20,586 nucleotides of DNA, from NCBI RefSeq assembly GCF_001039355.2, contig NW_019775535.1, positions 316,622 through 337,207 on the forward strand, in the 5' to 3' direction. The notes beneath the pieces are model-generated. The model saw only the letters and a program-made list of their open reading frames with translations, was not told the DNA's origin and searched no databases. Origin of the DNA: Lingula anatina. Taxonomy: Eukaryota > Brachiopoda > Lingulata > Lingulida > Lingulidae. How positions within the stretch are numbered: position 1 is the first letter of the stretch; each line of letters begins with the position of its first letter. Shown here piece after piece: positions 10,258 through 19,605 of this stretch. Position numbers and translations under genes: made by a program.

Positions 10258-10600
10258 GACATGCGTTACTAAAATGTTAGGAACGCACGTCCCATTAGGA
10301 CGTGCGTTACTACACGTAGGACTTACATTACTTGGGAGCCTTCGTTCTACGGACATTGAATCCTAGTAACGTATGTCCTAGGACTTCCATTCCTAGCAAT
10401 GCGTGCCCTAGGACTTGCATTCCCAGGACTTAGTGTCCGAGCGGACTTGCGATACGAGGACGTGCACTCCTGCCACACCAGGTCTATTAGTTCCCCAAGG
10501 TTTCTTGCTCTTAAATATAATGGTTTAAGGGTAGATAGCAAGAAGCACGATGTAAAAAAGGAATCAACCACTCCCAGGATTGACCACACTCCAAGTCGCA
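10258..10600. repeat. GGAC-motif repeat block, copy 2, with an 11-bp perfect hairpin
   Basis: At least eight diverged units of the form AGGACnTnCATTCC / GGACnTGCGTTACT lie between 10258 and 10470. AACGCACGTCC at 10282-10292 pairs perfectly with 10298-10308 around CATTA. The block then shares 10531-10595 with the copy at 8931-8990. In this copy the GGAC array precedes the shared segment; in the other it follows. Two shifted windows on a longer tandem array would give that order. Confidence 0.6.
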
Positions 10601-11424
10601 CTAATTCCACGCGACCCATATACATGTATTTTCTTAATGAGACTTAATCAATCCCCAACGTTTGCTGTGTTCTAGGAGGAGATGAACAAATTGTTATTTG
10701 AATGAAAACGTGTAAACCTCCGCCACTGATGTAGACTCACCAGATTCAGCGTACGGAGTCGAGGCAACGCCGTCCCCATCCCAAGGCTATTTCGATATTG
10801 CTTCAAACCGTTTTAATTTCTTAGGGAAAAACTATTTGTGGTTTTAAAATGCCTTATGACCTTTTTTTTTTTTTTTTGGTTACAAAATGCGTTTGGTTGC
10901 AAGATGCCGCTCTACAACACAACATGATCCCCGAAGTAGACGATTCGAAGACACCATTTGCATAATTTTTAGCCGACGGCCACGCAGCCATTATCAAAGC
11001 GGGAATCATATGCAGGTACTTGTACATTGTGTGCATTTGTTAAATAAGAACACTACATTGTGAAAAAAACAGCACTTGCTAAGTCCGGACGTGTCCTAGC
11101 TTGTACTTGTAGCTTGTATGACGACCTGAAATAATTTTTTTACAAATAGAAGCAAAAACAGGAAAATTTTTGTCTGACTGTACCCATCCTGCACACGGTC
11201 TTTTTAAATTTCTTACCTAGTAGCCGTAGACTTTTAAGTTTTAAAGGATCTAAAAGTTTTTAAAGAGTTTATACATGTACCCATCTGCTGTTTCTCATTT
11301 AACAACAAAAATAGAAAATATATTTTAGCAAATATATCTAAAAAACAATATTGTTTTCTTCTACTTTATTCATTTTACCCGATTTTCGTTAAATGTGAAT
11401 TTTAATTTATACACCTATGACTGA
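10601..11424. other. Unassigned non-coding region
   Basis: A T-tract (T17) lies at 10862-10878. No exon or recognisable repeat is seen. Confidence 0.3.
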
Positions 11425-11451
11425 ATAAAATCTTATCTTATCTTATCTTAT
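11420..11451 (+). repeat. (TCTTA)n tail after AATAAA, possible retroelement 3' end
   Basis: GACTGAATAAAA is followed by four TCTTA units. A polyadenylation-like hexamer directly before a short-unit repeat is typical of CR1/RTE-type LINE tails. No coding remnant is recognised upstream. Confidence 0.35.
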
Positions 11452-12150
11452 ATTGACCGAGCAGCGAGAAGTTTTTTTATTGACACAAGCAGAGAGAAGT
11501 TTTGCTTGACGTCATCACCCAGCTGATCTTTGGAAGAGAACAGTGTATTCTTTTTTGCCTGAAATCCGATCTGCATACACTACTTTGGCTTGTCAAGGAG
11601 GTAAAGAGAACAGTGAGTACTTCGTATTACACTATCAATATGTATTTTGCCTAGTGAGGGCCATTTACCCATAACAATTGTTTATTTTTAGTAGACATAC
11701 GCAAAAAAAACCCAAAGAAATATAGTGCGTTTAGTAATTCAATCTTTTTTCATCATATGATGTTGACTTTCATTATTTTTATACAGCGTTGAAAGACATA
11801 CATTGAGGAGTTCATATTCTCTAGGAAAAAAATTTAAAAAAATTAAAAATGTAGCAAAAATGTTCATGAGTGAATAAACTACGTCTCCATATATTGGTTC
11901 TTAACATTTTTTACTTGCTTGCTTTTTGATCTGCTTGCATAAAAATTCTAAATTGACAAATATTGTGCAAAATCGTAAGAGAGACTTGAACAAAAGTAGG
12001 AATACCACTAGTCATTCTTTTATATTTCATCATTAAATTCGTCTACTAAACGGATCTGTTTCTGCATATGATATACATTTTTCTCTTTCTCTCTCTCAAA
12101 AGAAACGATGATATTTTAAGTTTCACATATGTAACTCTCACATTCCATCA
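11452..12150. other. Unassigned region downstream of the CARD/NB-ARC gene
   Basis: AT-rich and without an ORF of interest; a TC-rich run lies at 12078-12100. It probably lies beyond the 3' end of the minus-strand gene. Confidence 0.3.
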
Positions 12151-12480
12151 TTTAATTTTACGTGCACGTTATAACAAAACTGAGAATATACTTCTACTCA
12201 GGTTCTTATTGCACTCAGATAAAGTGGTTACTGATTTGAAGTTTAAACCTCATTTCATTTACTTGGACTATTGCTGATTTTCTTGCAGAAAAGTAGAGTA
12301 AGAGTTTGCTATAAAAGTTAAGACGAATTGTCGGACTATAATTTCTTTGTGAATCATGTCCAGGAAGGTCATAATCAAACTATAACAACCCCCTGCCTCG
12401 AGTGACGGTTTCTGGAGGCAAGTACCATAATAATACCCACTCGACCGATTATCATAAAATTCATGTGCTACTAGCAATCC
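12151..12480 (-). other. Probable 3' UTR of the CARD/NB-ARC/TPR gene
   Basis: The first 60 bases after the stop (12480 down to about 12422) are about 80% similar to the bases after the stop of the inverted gene fragment at 16156-16215, so transcribed sequence probably continues here. An ATTAAA on the minus strand (TTTAAT at 12151-12156) is a candidate polyadenylation signal, chosen only because it is the first plausible hexamer. The true 3' end is unknown. Confidence 0.35.
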
Positions 12481-15400
12481 TCAGTTGTTTTTCGTCAAGA
12501 GTCGCTTTTCCATTTCTGTAGCTTCTTCTCTCATTTTCAATGCGTCATTGGCCTTTCCCGAATCTTGTAGAAGCTCTGCAATTTCACGAAGACTTTTGAC
12601 AGTCACATCATTATCTCCAAGCATTTTGCGTTCCATTTCTAGACCCCTATCATGCATTTCGAGACTCCCTTCAATGTCCCCCGAAAGTTTCATTTCTCTT
12701 GCTACGTCGTGGATGACAGAAGCTGTATCTTTGGTATCTCCCTGAATTTGTTCATTGATACGCAGTGCTTTTTCAAATGCAGCAAGGGCATCTTTGTGGT
12801 TTCCTTTTGCTGATTTGACACGAGCTAGCTCACGTAATACATGCACTATGTGGAGGCTGTTTTCTCCAAGCGTTTTTTTCATTATAGTCAAAGCTCTTGA
12901 TTGGTCCTCCTCAGCACCATTTGTATCACCCAATTGCAGCTTTACCATGCCAATGTTACTGAGTGCTATAGCGGTTTGAAGGTGTTCACCATATATGGTC
13001 TCCTTAAGCCCAAGGCATCGGTTGTACAGTGGCAATGCCTCTGTCGGTTTTTCTATAAATTGCAAGGCCAGTGCTGCGTTGTTCAAGGCTTTGTCGTCGA
13101 TACCACCATTCTTGCCATCAAATGCAGGATTTAAGCGAAATATATCTTTCAGGGTGTCCATAACAGCCTCAGGCTCCCCTTGTTTTGCCTTCACCACAGC
13201 CTTCATAGCCTGTGCGCGGTACTTCAGACGTTGGTCGGAGTAATCTACTGCTATTGACATGCACTTCTCGATCACGCTTAACTGTTCGGCATATTTTTCA
13301 TCCCTAAAGAGTTGATACGTAAGGGAATAGTAGCTTTCATAATAGTCTTTGTAATCGCTCACCACTGCCATACTCTCATACATTTGAATTGCAGTTTTCA
13401 AGAATTCTGTTGAAGAAGGTAGGCTCGCAAGTAGGTAGTTCACGTATCCAATATAATAATGTATGGAGGCAACATCAAATTGCTGTGCCGTCGGTTCTTT
13501 CTGATACATATTCAAAAGGCATTCAAAGCACCTCACGGAATCAGCGTATCTTGCTACGTGCATCAGGCCTATTGCAAGGATCTTCACCACGTGATGGGTG
13601 GCCAGCTTCAACTCCCGCGACAACGAGTCGAAAAAAGCAATGCATTGGACAAAATTCTCCTTACTACCGTCGAATAGTTCACTTGCTTTACGCACATTAC
13701 GCTTTGTGAGATCATCTACTTTATCGTCAGTCAGTGAATGCAAAGTCGCTATAGGCGCCTCCATGAACCGGATAAAATGTTCCATATACATGTTTTTACA
13801 TGTAACATCTTTGGCAGTTTCGTGTTGTGCAAAATCTTGTATAAGACTGTGCATCTCATACGTCTGACTTGTTTCATCATATTTGAGTAAGGATATATCA
13901 CGTAGTTCTTGAAGATATTTAAGACATTGGAATGATTTGAGGTTCGTGGAGTGTTTTTCTAAAAGAGAACATGCATCATCGCTGGTGAAAGTTGACGGAA
14001 AAAATGAAAGTATTTGATAAACTACTTTCGAAAAAGGGCGTAAGTGCTTATAAGTTAAATTGATACAAGCGTGGGCGTTCAGATCACTGGAACCTAAGTC
14101 AAAAATCTCAATATTCATGGTCCCTTTATTCGTTAGCTCTTCATCCAGTTCTCCCACTTTGCAACCCCGTTTAAGATGGTAGCCTAGCATGTGAAGCAAC
14201 AAAGGGACTAAGCCACATTTCACAGCAAGATCCCTTCCAGAAGAGAGATCTACCGTTTGAGAATAGTGCTGTAGCAGGCTTAAGGCCGCGTCCTCAGACA
14301 AGCAGTCCAAATGGTGGTGGTGATAGTCCATATTTGGCAGATGAATCGTTTCTCTGGTCGTACACAATACAAAAGCATTGTTACAGTTCAAATTTAACAT
14401 CTGAAGCATGGAATAGAAGCAATCACGTGTACTTTCCCCGAGCGCAGTTTCGCAATTGTCTAAAATGATGAGTATCTTTTTACCGTATTCGGATACAATT
14501 TGGCAGGCTTTCGAGATGAGACGTTCTGTGGTTGCCTGATCTCCGCTGTAGACAGTTGAGGCTTTTAATGCGAGAAGAAGAGAAGCGGGGATGTCTTCTG
14601 AAAGACAAACATTTTTCATGTCAGCCATGATGGAACGTATCCCCCATTTCGAGATGAATTCATCCGCTATCACCGTTGCTAGCGTTGTCTTTCCTTGTCC
14701 TCCGAAAGACTGGATTATGCCAATGCGGTGTCCTTCATCTAGAAATGCATTTATAATTTTCTTCACATCTTCTGCGCGTCCAAAGAAACAACTCGGGTGT
14801 TGTGGCACAGCACACATCTTCTTAATGAGCTCTGAAAAAAAAAACAAGAAACGTAATGTATTCTATTCAGACGCATTTGGTCATTTTAAAAATGGTGATA
14901 TACCCTTTCAAATGTGTTGATATAACAGAAAGACATTACACGAAGGGGCAATGGGCTTCTTTGACTATGATATTTAATGTTACCGGTGAATATTACAAAG
15001 CCACAGCGGAAGCAATCACTGAGAATAAAATTGGAGTCATTTGACTCTCTAGTCAGAGTCCAGCACCCCTTGACCCTCATGGAGTTAATTTGACTCCTAT
15101 ATAAGGGTCAAATTACCCCACTACCAGAGCTTTAGACTCTCTTATCAAAGTCAATCACCCCCTGGTTCTCATGGAGTCAATCTGACTCTAAAAACAGGCT
15201 GACCCCTTTCACCGACTCTTTTCGCTCCCTGGACAGTAAGCTTCGTTTCATTACTTGTGATGGCAGTGAGCAGACGGCGTGGAGAGAATAGTTTTCATCA
15301 TCCTTTGTCAGTATAAACATTACTTTATTGGCCATAGTTGGTTTTATGCATGAACATGTGGTTTTCTGTGTGTTTCTGCATGCAGAACTCGTGCACTTAA

Positions 15401-16867
15401 TTATTACTGGCCCGGGCTTTCAGTTGCCACACCCTTTATGTGATATGTAGGTATACAGTAGGTTTGTAGGTTGTAGGTTTGACCCACCATTGTATATATC
15501 ATGCTGTTTATTACCAGATTTACGAACTGTTTGTTATTGCTGTTTCAACATTATATGTGACCGCATGGCCTAGTGGTTAGGGTGTCTGCCTCTGGAGCGG
15601 GAGGACGTGAGATCAAGCCCGTCCGTGGACACAACAGTCTGAAATAAACGTTACTTGCTATCTCTCACCTTGACAATGTTGTTTTTGTTCATGATGTGCC
15701 AAGGAGTCAAAAATTCCTTAGTATGGGGTCATGGTGATTCTTTTGTAGAGATAAATCAAGGGATGAAGGGATGTGTGAATGGAGTCAATTGTGACCCTCC
15801 TGTGGGGTCTGGGGAGGCATTTCTCCATGGGAGTCAACTTGAGTTATTTTAGGCACCACTGCTGGACTCCAAGTTTGGAGTCACTTGGACTCCGATTTTA
15901 TTCTCAGTGCTTCACATGCTGGCCTGTGCCATTTCTGACCAGGGAAATCACAAAGAAGCCCTTGTTGAATTGGAAAAAGTATTGTGTATCAAGAAACAAA
16001 TTCAGGGAGATAGCGCAGATACAGCTTCTGCTATCCACCACGATGCAAGAGAAATGGAACTTTTGGGGAACATTAAAGCAGGGAAGGCCAAAGAAGCATT
16101 GGGAATGACGAAAGAAGCCACCGACATGGAAGAACTCTTGAAGAAAGAGATTTGAGAATTACTGGTAGCACATGATATTTATGATGACTGGTCGAGTGGA
16201 TTATATAATGGGGTACATGTTATAAATCAGTTTGTTTCTAATGTAATTCATTAAGAACCTAAAGCAATGTCAGTGTGCCGGGAATAATGGAAATCCAGAA
16301 CCTTCAGATTAAGATATCATGGTCAACCGGACCATTGGTTTCTGAGACTGAGGGTTTTCTAGAAAATCAAGAACACTGTTATAGATTGTTAAACGTAGAT
16401 TCTAGCAAAATACAAATTCCTCAGACATCCAGACTTTATATCATAACCGGACTCTACGTTTCTTTACATATGACGAGACTCAGCGTCCGCTTCCCGGATT
16501 TCGTATTGATATTCATAGAACATATCCCAATCGCTGGCTTATTTGGTTATTCACCTATTCTTTGATTTTTGTCCTCTTCAGTAACGGAGACGCCAGCAAC
16601 GTGATCGGCCAGCCAATCATATCCTTTCCGAAGGCAAGATAGAAAACTGTGAAACTGCTGGTCGGTGCCGTTCACCAGGATATCCATCAGTTTTTGGTTC
16701 TGTCCCAAGAGTGTAACTTCTTTCAGGACATCCTGGTACTGGCTGTCGGACAAAACACCATAAGCGAAGAGTAGAGCCCTGTTTTCCTTTACATCAAATC
16801 GGAGACCTACTAAGTCCCAGGTCTTTATTAGCTTGATTTGGTTCTCTATGGTTATTGGAGTAGCCAT
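12481..16867 (-). CDS. CARD - NB-ARC - TPR protein (APAF1/NLR-like STAND ATPase): join(16555..16867, 12481..14831)
   Basis: Two coding exons give 887 residues. Exon 1 ends ATA G|GTGAAT (16555, phase 1). Exon 2 begins at 14831 after a T-rich CAG acceptor and completes GAG (Glu105); the total of 2664 nt is a multiple of three. Residues about 20-93 are a CARD: the E-N-R-A-L-L start, GVLSDSQYQDVL, and K-L-M-D-I-L before L-R-K-G-Y-D-W-L-A-D. Residues 120-127 (F-F-G-R-A-E-D-V) open the NB-ARC module. Walker A is GGQGKTTL (148-155), Walker B KILIILDN (223-230), sensor-1 type LCTTRE (260-265), the GLPL equivalent GLVPLLL (311-317) and the MHD-type M-H-S (431-433, Ser for Asp). Kinesin-light-chain-like TPRs of about 42 residues fill the C-terminus, clearest at 730-885. 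Such proteins oligomerise on nucleotide exchange and recruit CARD partners for caspase activation or immune signalling; that role is inferred from family. APAF1 has WD40 repeats where this protein has TPRs. Position 16867 is the first ATG after a splice acceptor. Confidence 0.88.
15017..15909. mobile_element. Inverted-repeat transposon-like element, 893 bp, rich in GGAGTC/GACTCC
   Basis: The left end CACTGAGAATAAAAT and the reverse complement of the right end are identical over the first 15 bases. They stay similar for about 50 bp (GGAGTC, GACTC and GAGTCCAGCA in both). Inside is a tandem pair of about 92 bp (15043-15134 and 15135-15226), each starting GACTCTC and containing ACCCC, TCATGGAGT.AAT.TGACTC. 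More GGAGTCAA words lie near the right end. There is no transposase and no clear target duplication. The right end reads TTTTATTCTCAG|TG, a good splice-acceptor shape on the plus strand, and by symmetry the left end does so on the minus strand. Confidence 0.65.
15559..15632 (+). mobile_element. tRNA-derived SINE head
   Basis: TGGCCTAGTGG at 15566-15576 fits an RNA polymerase III A box, and AGATCAAGCCC at 15610-15620 a B box with one mismatch, at tRNA-like spacing of 44. CCTC/GAGG gives an anticodon-like stem. The acceptor ends pair poorly and the anticodon loop is irregular, so this is a SINE head or tRNA pseudogene and not a working tRNA. It is nested inside the 15017-15909 element. Confidence 0.6.
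15910..16155 (+). pseudogene. Inverted, truncated copy of the CARD/NB-ARC/TPR gene's 3' end (TPR fragment)
   Basis: The plus-strand frame from 15910 encodes about 81 residues ending at TGA 16153-16155. It matches the C-terminus of the main protein: GNHKEAL against GNHKDAL, then KQIQGDSADTASAIHHDARE against EQIQGDTKDTASVIHDVARE. About 36 residues, near one TPR unit, are then missing, and GKAKEALGMTKEATDME aligns with GKANDALKMREEATEME. The frame stays open. Similarity continues past the stop for about 60 bp into the 3' UTR. The copy starts exactly where the inverted-repeat element ends, with no start codon of its own. It could be a dead fragment or a terminal exon spliced from elsewhere using the TTCTCAG at 15901-15907. 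Confidence 0.82.
16156..16215 (+). other. 3' UTR remnant of the inverted gene copy
   Basis: GAATTACTGGTAGCACATGA, TTTATGAT and GGTCGAGTGG match GGATTGCTAGTAGCACATGA, TTTATGAT and GGTCGAGTGG directly after the stop of the main gene (minus strand, 12480-12422). The rest of the stretch up to 16554 shows nothing I recognise. Confidence 0.75.
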
Positions 16868-16871
16868 GCTT
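16868..16871 (-). other. 5' leader stub and splice acceptor of the CARD/NB-ARC gene
   Basis: On the minus strand a pyrimidine-rich run ending TTATTTTTCAG precedes AAGC and the ATG. The CARD exon therefore has only four untranslated bases if this acceptor is used, and a non-coding exon plus promoter should lie to the right, not identified here. Confidence 0.55.
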
Positions 16872-17168
16872 CTGAAAAATAAGAAATAATTTCTAACAGG
16901 GAACTGACATAGATATTGTCACAAAGTTGCATTGCATTATTTGATATCACTTTGCAATTCTACGTGCAAGTGGTTCTGTAAGTAAAATACAGTCCGGTGA
17001 GCCAGTTTGAATGAGTTAACGTCACATTGAATAATCTAGCTTTTCTGGTTGGGGACAAATCGCTGGCCCAATGGTGGCACAAGACATGATTGGTTCACTG
17101 TTGGCAACAGTTAGTCCATAAAGTGCTGAATATGATCAAACATAAAATTGAAGCTACATGTAGACATA
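16872..17168. other. Region upstream of the CARD exon
   Basis: Presumed intron or promoter sequence of the minus-strand gene. No core promoter motif can be assigned. Confidence 0.25.
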
Positions 17169-17195
17169 AATTAATTAATTAATTAATTAATTAAT
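17169..17195. repeat. (TTAA)n microsatellite
   Basis: Six to seven ATTA/TTAA units without interruption. Confidence 0.8.
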
Positions 17196-17703
17196 GACAA
17201 ATCTTTTTTGTGGAATTTCATCGCTCCAATCCAGATGAAAAAATTATGACGACATTTCTTCTCTGTAATCAGTATTGTAATACAGATTTAAATGCAGTAC
17301 ACTTGTACCCTGCAATGGATGGAGAGGATTTTTTTTACTTTTTTATTATTAATTTGTCTATGTTATTGGTTACATGTGCATGTGAGTTACAGAAAAGTTT
17401 TCTTCTTTCTACAGTGCTCTGAGTTTTTGGGTTTTCTTAAAAGTGTTAATTTACTGTACACTGTCTTTTAATTTCCTGTATTCCATGATCATCACATATG
17501 GTAAACACTGCATGTAGTTTTTCTGAGCCCACATGGTCAATAGTCTCTTGCAGTTCCATACATTTAACCGGTAAGAGTTCTCGTAATTGTCATATAGTAA
17601 TAAACATACATTAAGTTTTTTTTTACTGGCAAGCATTTTGTTGTTTTCTTACCATTTTGTAACATATTTCATATCACGATTTTTACATAAATTGTTTTCG
17701 CTG
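17196..17703. other. Unassigned non-coding region
   Basis: About 500 bp of AT-rich sequence with no recognised exon or repeat. Confidence 0.3.
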
Positions 17704-17880
17704 CTACTGTGCATGTACTGTCAATGCCGAGTCATCAGCGTACATGCCCATTTCACCATGTTCCTTGCTGAGTGGAAGATATTTAAAAAAAATAGAGTGA
17801 ATATACTGTGGTCCCAGGATGGATCCTTGAGGCAGTCCGAAGGTTATGGGCATAGGATCAGAAAAGAGATTTCTAAATAT
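17704..17880 (-). pseudogene. LINE (non-LTR retrotransposon) reverse-transcriptase fragment
   Basis: The minus-strand frame reads S-D-P-M-P-I-T-F, then GLPQGSILGP, and 30 residues on M-Y-A-D-D-S-A-L-T-V-H-A before a TAG at 17704. This is the catalytic core of a non-LTR reverse transcriptase: the G-(V/L)-PQGS block and the YADD active site, as in CR1/Jockey/L2-like elements. The distance between the blocks is normal, but sequence on both sides is lost and replaced by low-complexity DNA, so it is a dead remnant. The element type within the non-LTR group is not certain. Confidence 0.8.
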
Positions 17881-17882
17881 CG

Positions 17883-17889
17883 TTTTTTT

Positions 17890-17931
<42 letters not shown>

Positions 17932-17968
17932 TGTGTTTTTTTTTTTTTTTTTTTTTGGGGGGGGGGGG
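17883..17968. repeat. Compound low-complexity tract: T12, (GT)n, T21, G12
   Basis: T at 17883-17894, GT repeat to 17935 with one TATG interruption, T to 17956, then G to 17968. It abuts the upstream end of the LINE fragment. Confidence 0.85.
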
Positions 17969-18368
17969 TCAGTGAAATCAGAGCTGACCCACTTAACAGT
18001 GTGTTTACACATTAAAACTGTTCTTCCTTCTGTAAAAGCACACTATTTGACTACTAGTAGATCAAGTATCCTCTGTATATCTATACATACAACCAGATAT
18101 ATGCAATATTTATCGAAGCTGTGGGCCAATTGTTTGTTATGTAGGTCAGTGCTGTTCCACAATAATACACCTTCTTAAAGCCTGTTTTGATAGCACGCCT
18201 ATTAGACTTCGCGTGTAAGGTGTTGGTGAAAATTAGTGTGAATATGTCTTTCAATGTTTTAGAAAACATGGGAAAATATAGATATTAATAGTTGTACGAC
18301 GCCCTCGTATAGTTCAACGCTGAATGGTTGATTCCATGGTGTTATATTGATGGGACACTATGTTATGT
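17969..18368. other. Unassigned non-coding region
   Basis: No exon or known repeat is seen. A TACTAGTAGATC stretch occurs near 18051. Confidence 0.3.
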
Positions 18369-19235
18369 AAAGTGGAATCAAACTAAGAAAAATGGAATCA
18401 AATATCAAATTAAATCCAATTTAAGCAATTGCATTTTCAGGAAAATATATCAGTAAGGTTTCTTATGCAGCCAATTTGAAACAAGAATACGTTTTTTAGG
18501 GCATGTTTGGTAAATTCTGTCAATAATTTAATGGGGTTCGGGGAATTTATTTTACTGTTTTCGAGATCAGTAACTGATAGGTTACTGAATATAGGGGTTC
18601 ATTTCCATTGCTGAAAAAAAGATGAGGGTAAGGAAAGGACATCGTTCTGGTAAAGAATCTAAGTAAGTTATAACTAAGATTTATATATCATTGTGTAGCT
18701 AAAGGGTTGTTCTAAACATATTAAGTAACAAGACGCGTGTACCATGTAGAAGTGAAAGTGAAATAGAGTCAAATGTCAAATGCCATTAACTTTGTGGTAT
18801 TTTCAGGAATGTAAACCTATAAAGTTTATTTTCTTAACAGACAACTTGAGAATAGAACATAGTTTTTAGATACATGTTTGGTAAAGTACATCTGTATTAC
18901 AATCTATATGGGGTTTCAGGAGTTTTTTTTTAACAATAGGTGAGTTAAAAAACCTATACAAATACTGCTGAGGGGTTCAGTAAAAAATGGAAAAAATGGG
19001 AGTACGAAAAAGGTGGTGTGAGAAGTAAGGGACCTTACTTAGATTCCATTCTGTGAATAACTCCATTCTGTAAATACCTCTATTTATTTCGCAATTGAAA
19101 TTGAACTGAAACTCCCTGCAGTGCTAGTATCAGTTATAAATATCACCTACTATAATATGAACTCCCAATACCCCGCAAAATCCTTGTTATATAGATGGAC
19201 TTTACCAAACACACCCTAAGAAACATTTTTTAAGC
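18369..19235. repeat. Diverged tandem duplication (period about 371 bp) plus an inverted third match
   Basis: CATGTTTGGTAAA occurs at 18502-18514 and at 18873-18885. Each is preceded by a GTTTTTTAG/AGTTTTTAG block, by TTTTCAGGAA further left, and by AAGTG...TCAAAT.TCAAAT. Each is followed by ATGGGGTT and, further right, AGGGGTTCA. At 19201-19220 TTTACCAAACACACCCTAAG is the inverse of the same core. It has no coding content. Confidence 0.55.
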
Positions 19236-19557
19236 TCAGATTTTCTGAATAGATAATCTTTACTGCTTTATTTTCCAGATAATGCCTTATATTTTACCTC
19301 ATTTGAGGCTTGGCCCACTTTACTAAGACATGATTCAATAGTGTATAACATTCAATACTTATTTGTGTAGACTATCGCTGCTGCTATACAATTGTTGATA
19401 AGTGATTGTTACATCCTATTTAAATAACAACTTATGAATGATTAATACTGTAATATATAGAGATAAAATGAGGTAAAACATCCTAGAGCGTGAAATCGAT
19501 TAGTTTGCTTTGCCAGTACTTTGCATCATTATCTCATTAGTGTGGGAAATATCCATA
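19236..19557. other. Unassigned AT-rich region
   Basis: About 320 bp with no recognised feature. Confidence 0.25.
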
Positions 19558-19603
19558 TATCTATCTGTCTGTCTCTCTATTTATCTTTCTATCTATCTAT
19601 CTG
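19558..19603. repeat. TCTA/TCTG tetranucleotide microsatellite
   Basis: Imperfect TCTA and TCTG units directly abutting the CAGTGGCGGAT element. Confidence 0.7.
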
Positions 19604-19605
19604 TG

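Larger units (their letters stand above)
14832..16554 (-). other. Intron 1 of the CARD/NB-ARC gene (1,723 bp)
   Basis: It is bounded by GT (16554-16553) and AG (14833-14832) on the minus strand, between coding exons in compatible phase. The donor GTGAAT is moderate; the acceptor has a run of T directly before CAG. The intron holds an inverted-repeat element and an antisense copy of the gene's own 3' end. Confidence 0.8.

Noticed and set aside
10347-10647. Two overlapping frames of 82-92 residues on opposite strands
   Set aside because: They sit in the degenerate GGAC array and have no protein similarity.
12485-14920. Several plus-strand open frames of 70-109 residues opposite the NB-ARC/TPR exon
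   Set aside because: They are antisense shadows of the 788-codon minus-strand frame and resemble no family.
14855-15016. Missing left half of the inverted TPR fragment on the other side of the transposon
   Set aside because: No TPR-like frame was found there; one frame reads G-E-Y-Y-K-A-T-A-E-A, but stops and context give no support.
15559-15632. A functional tRNA gene
   Set aside because: Pol III boxes are present, but the acceptor stem pairs poorly and the anticodon loop is irregular.
16275-16565. Plus-strand 96-residue frame near the CARD exon
   Set aside because: No similarity to the TPR or CARD proteins, overlaps the CARD exon antisense, and has no supporting splice signals.
17587-18178. 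Plus-strand frames of 110-142 residues
   Set aside because: They are open mainly because of the poly-T, GT and poly-G tracts; the real signal is the reverse transcriptase on the minus strand.
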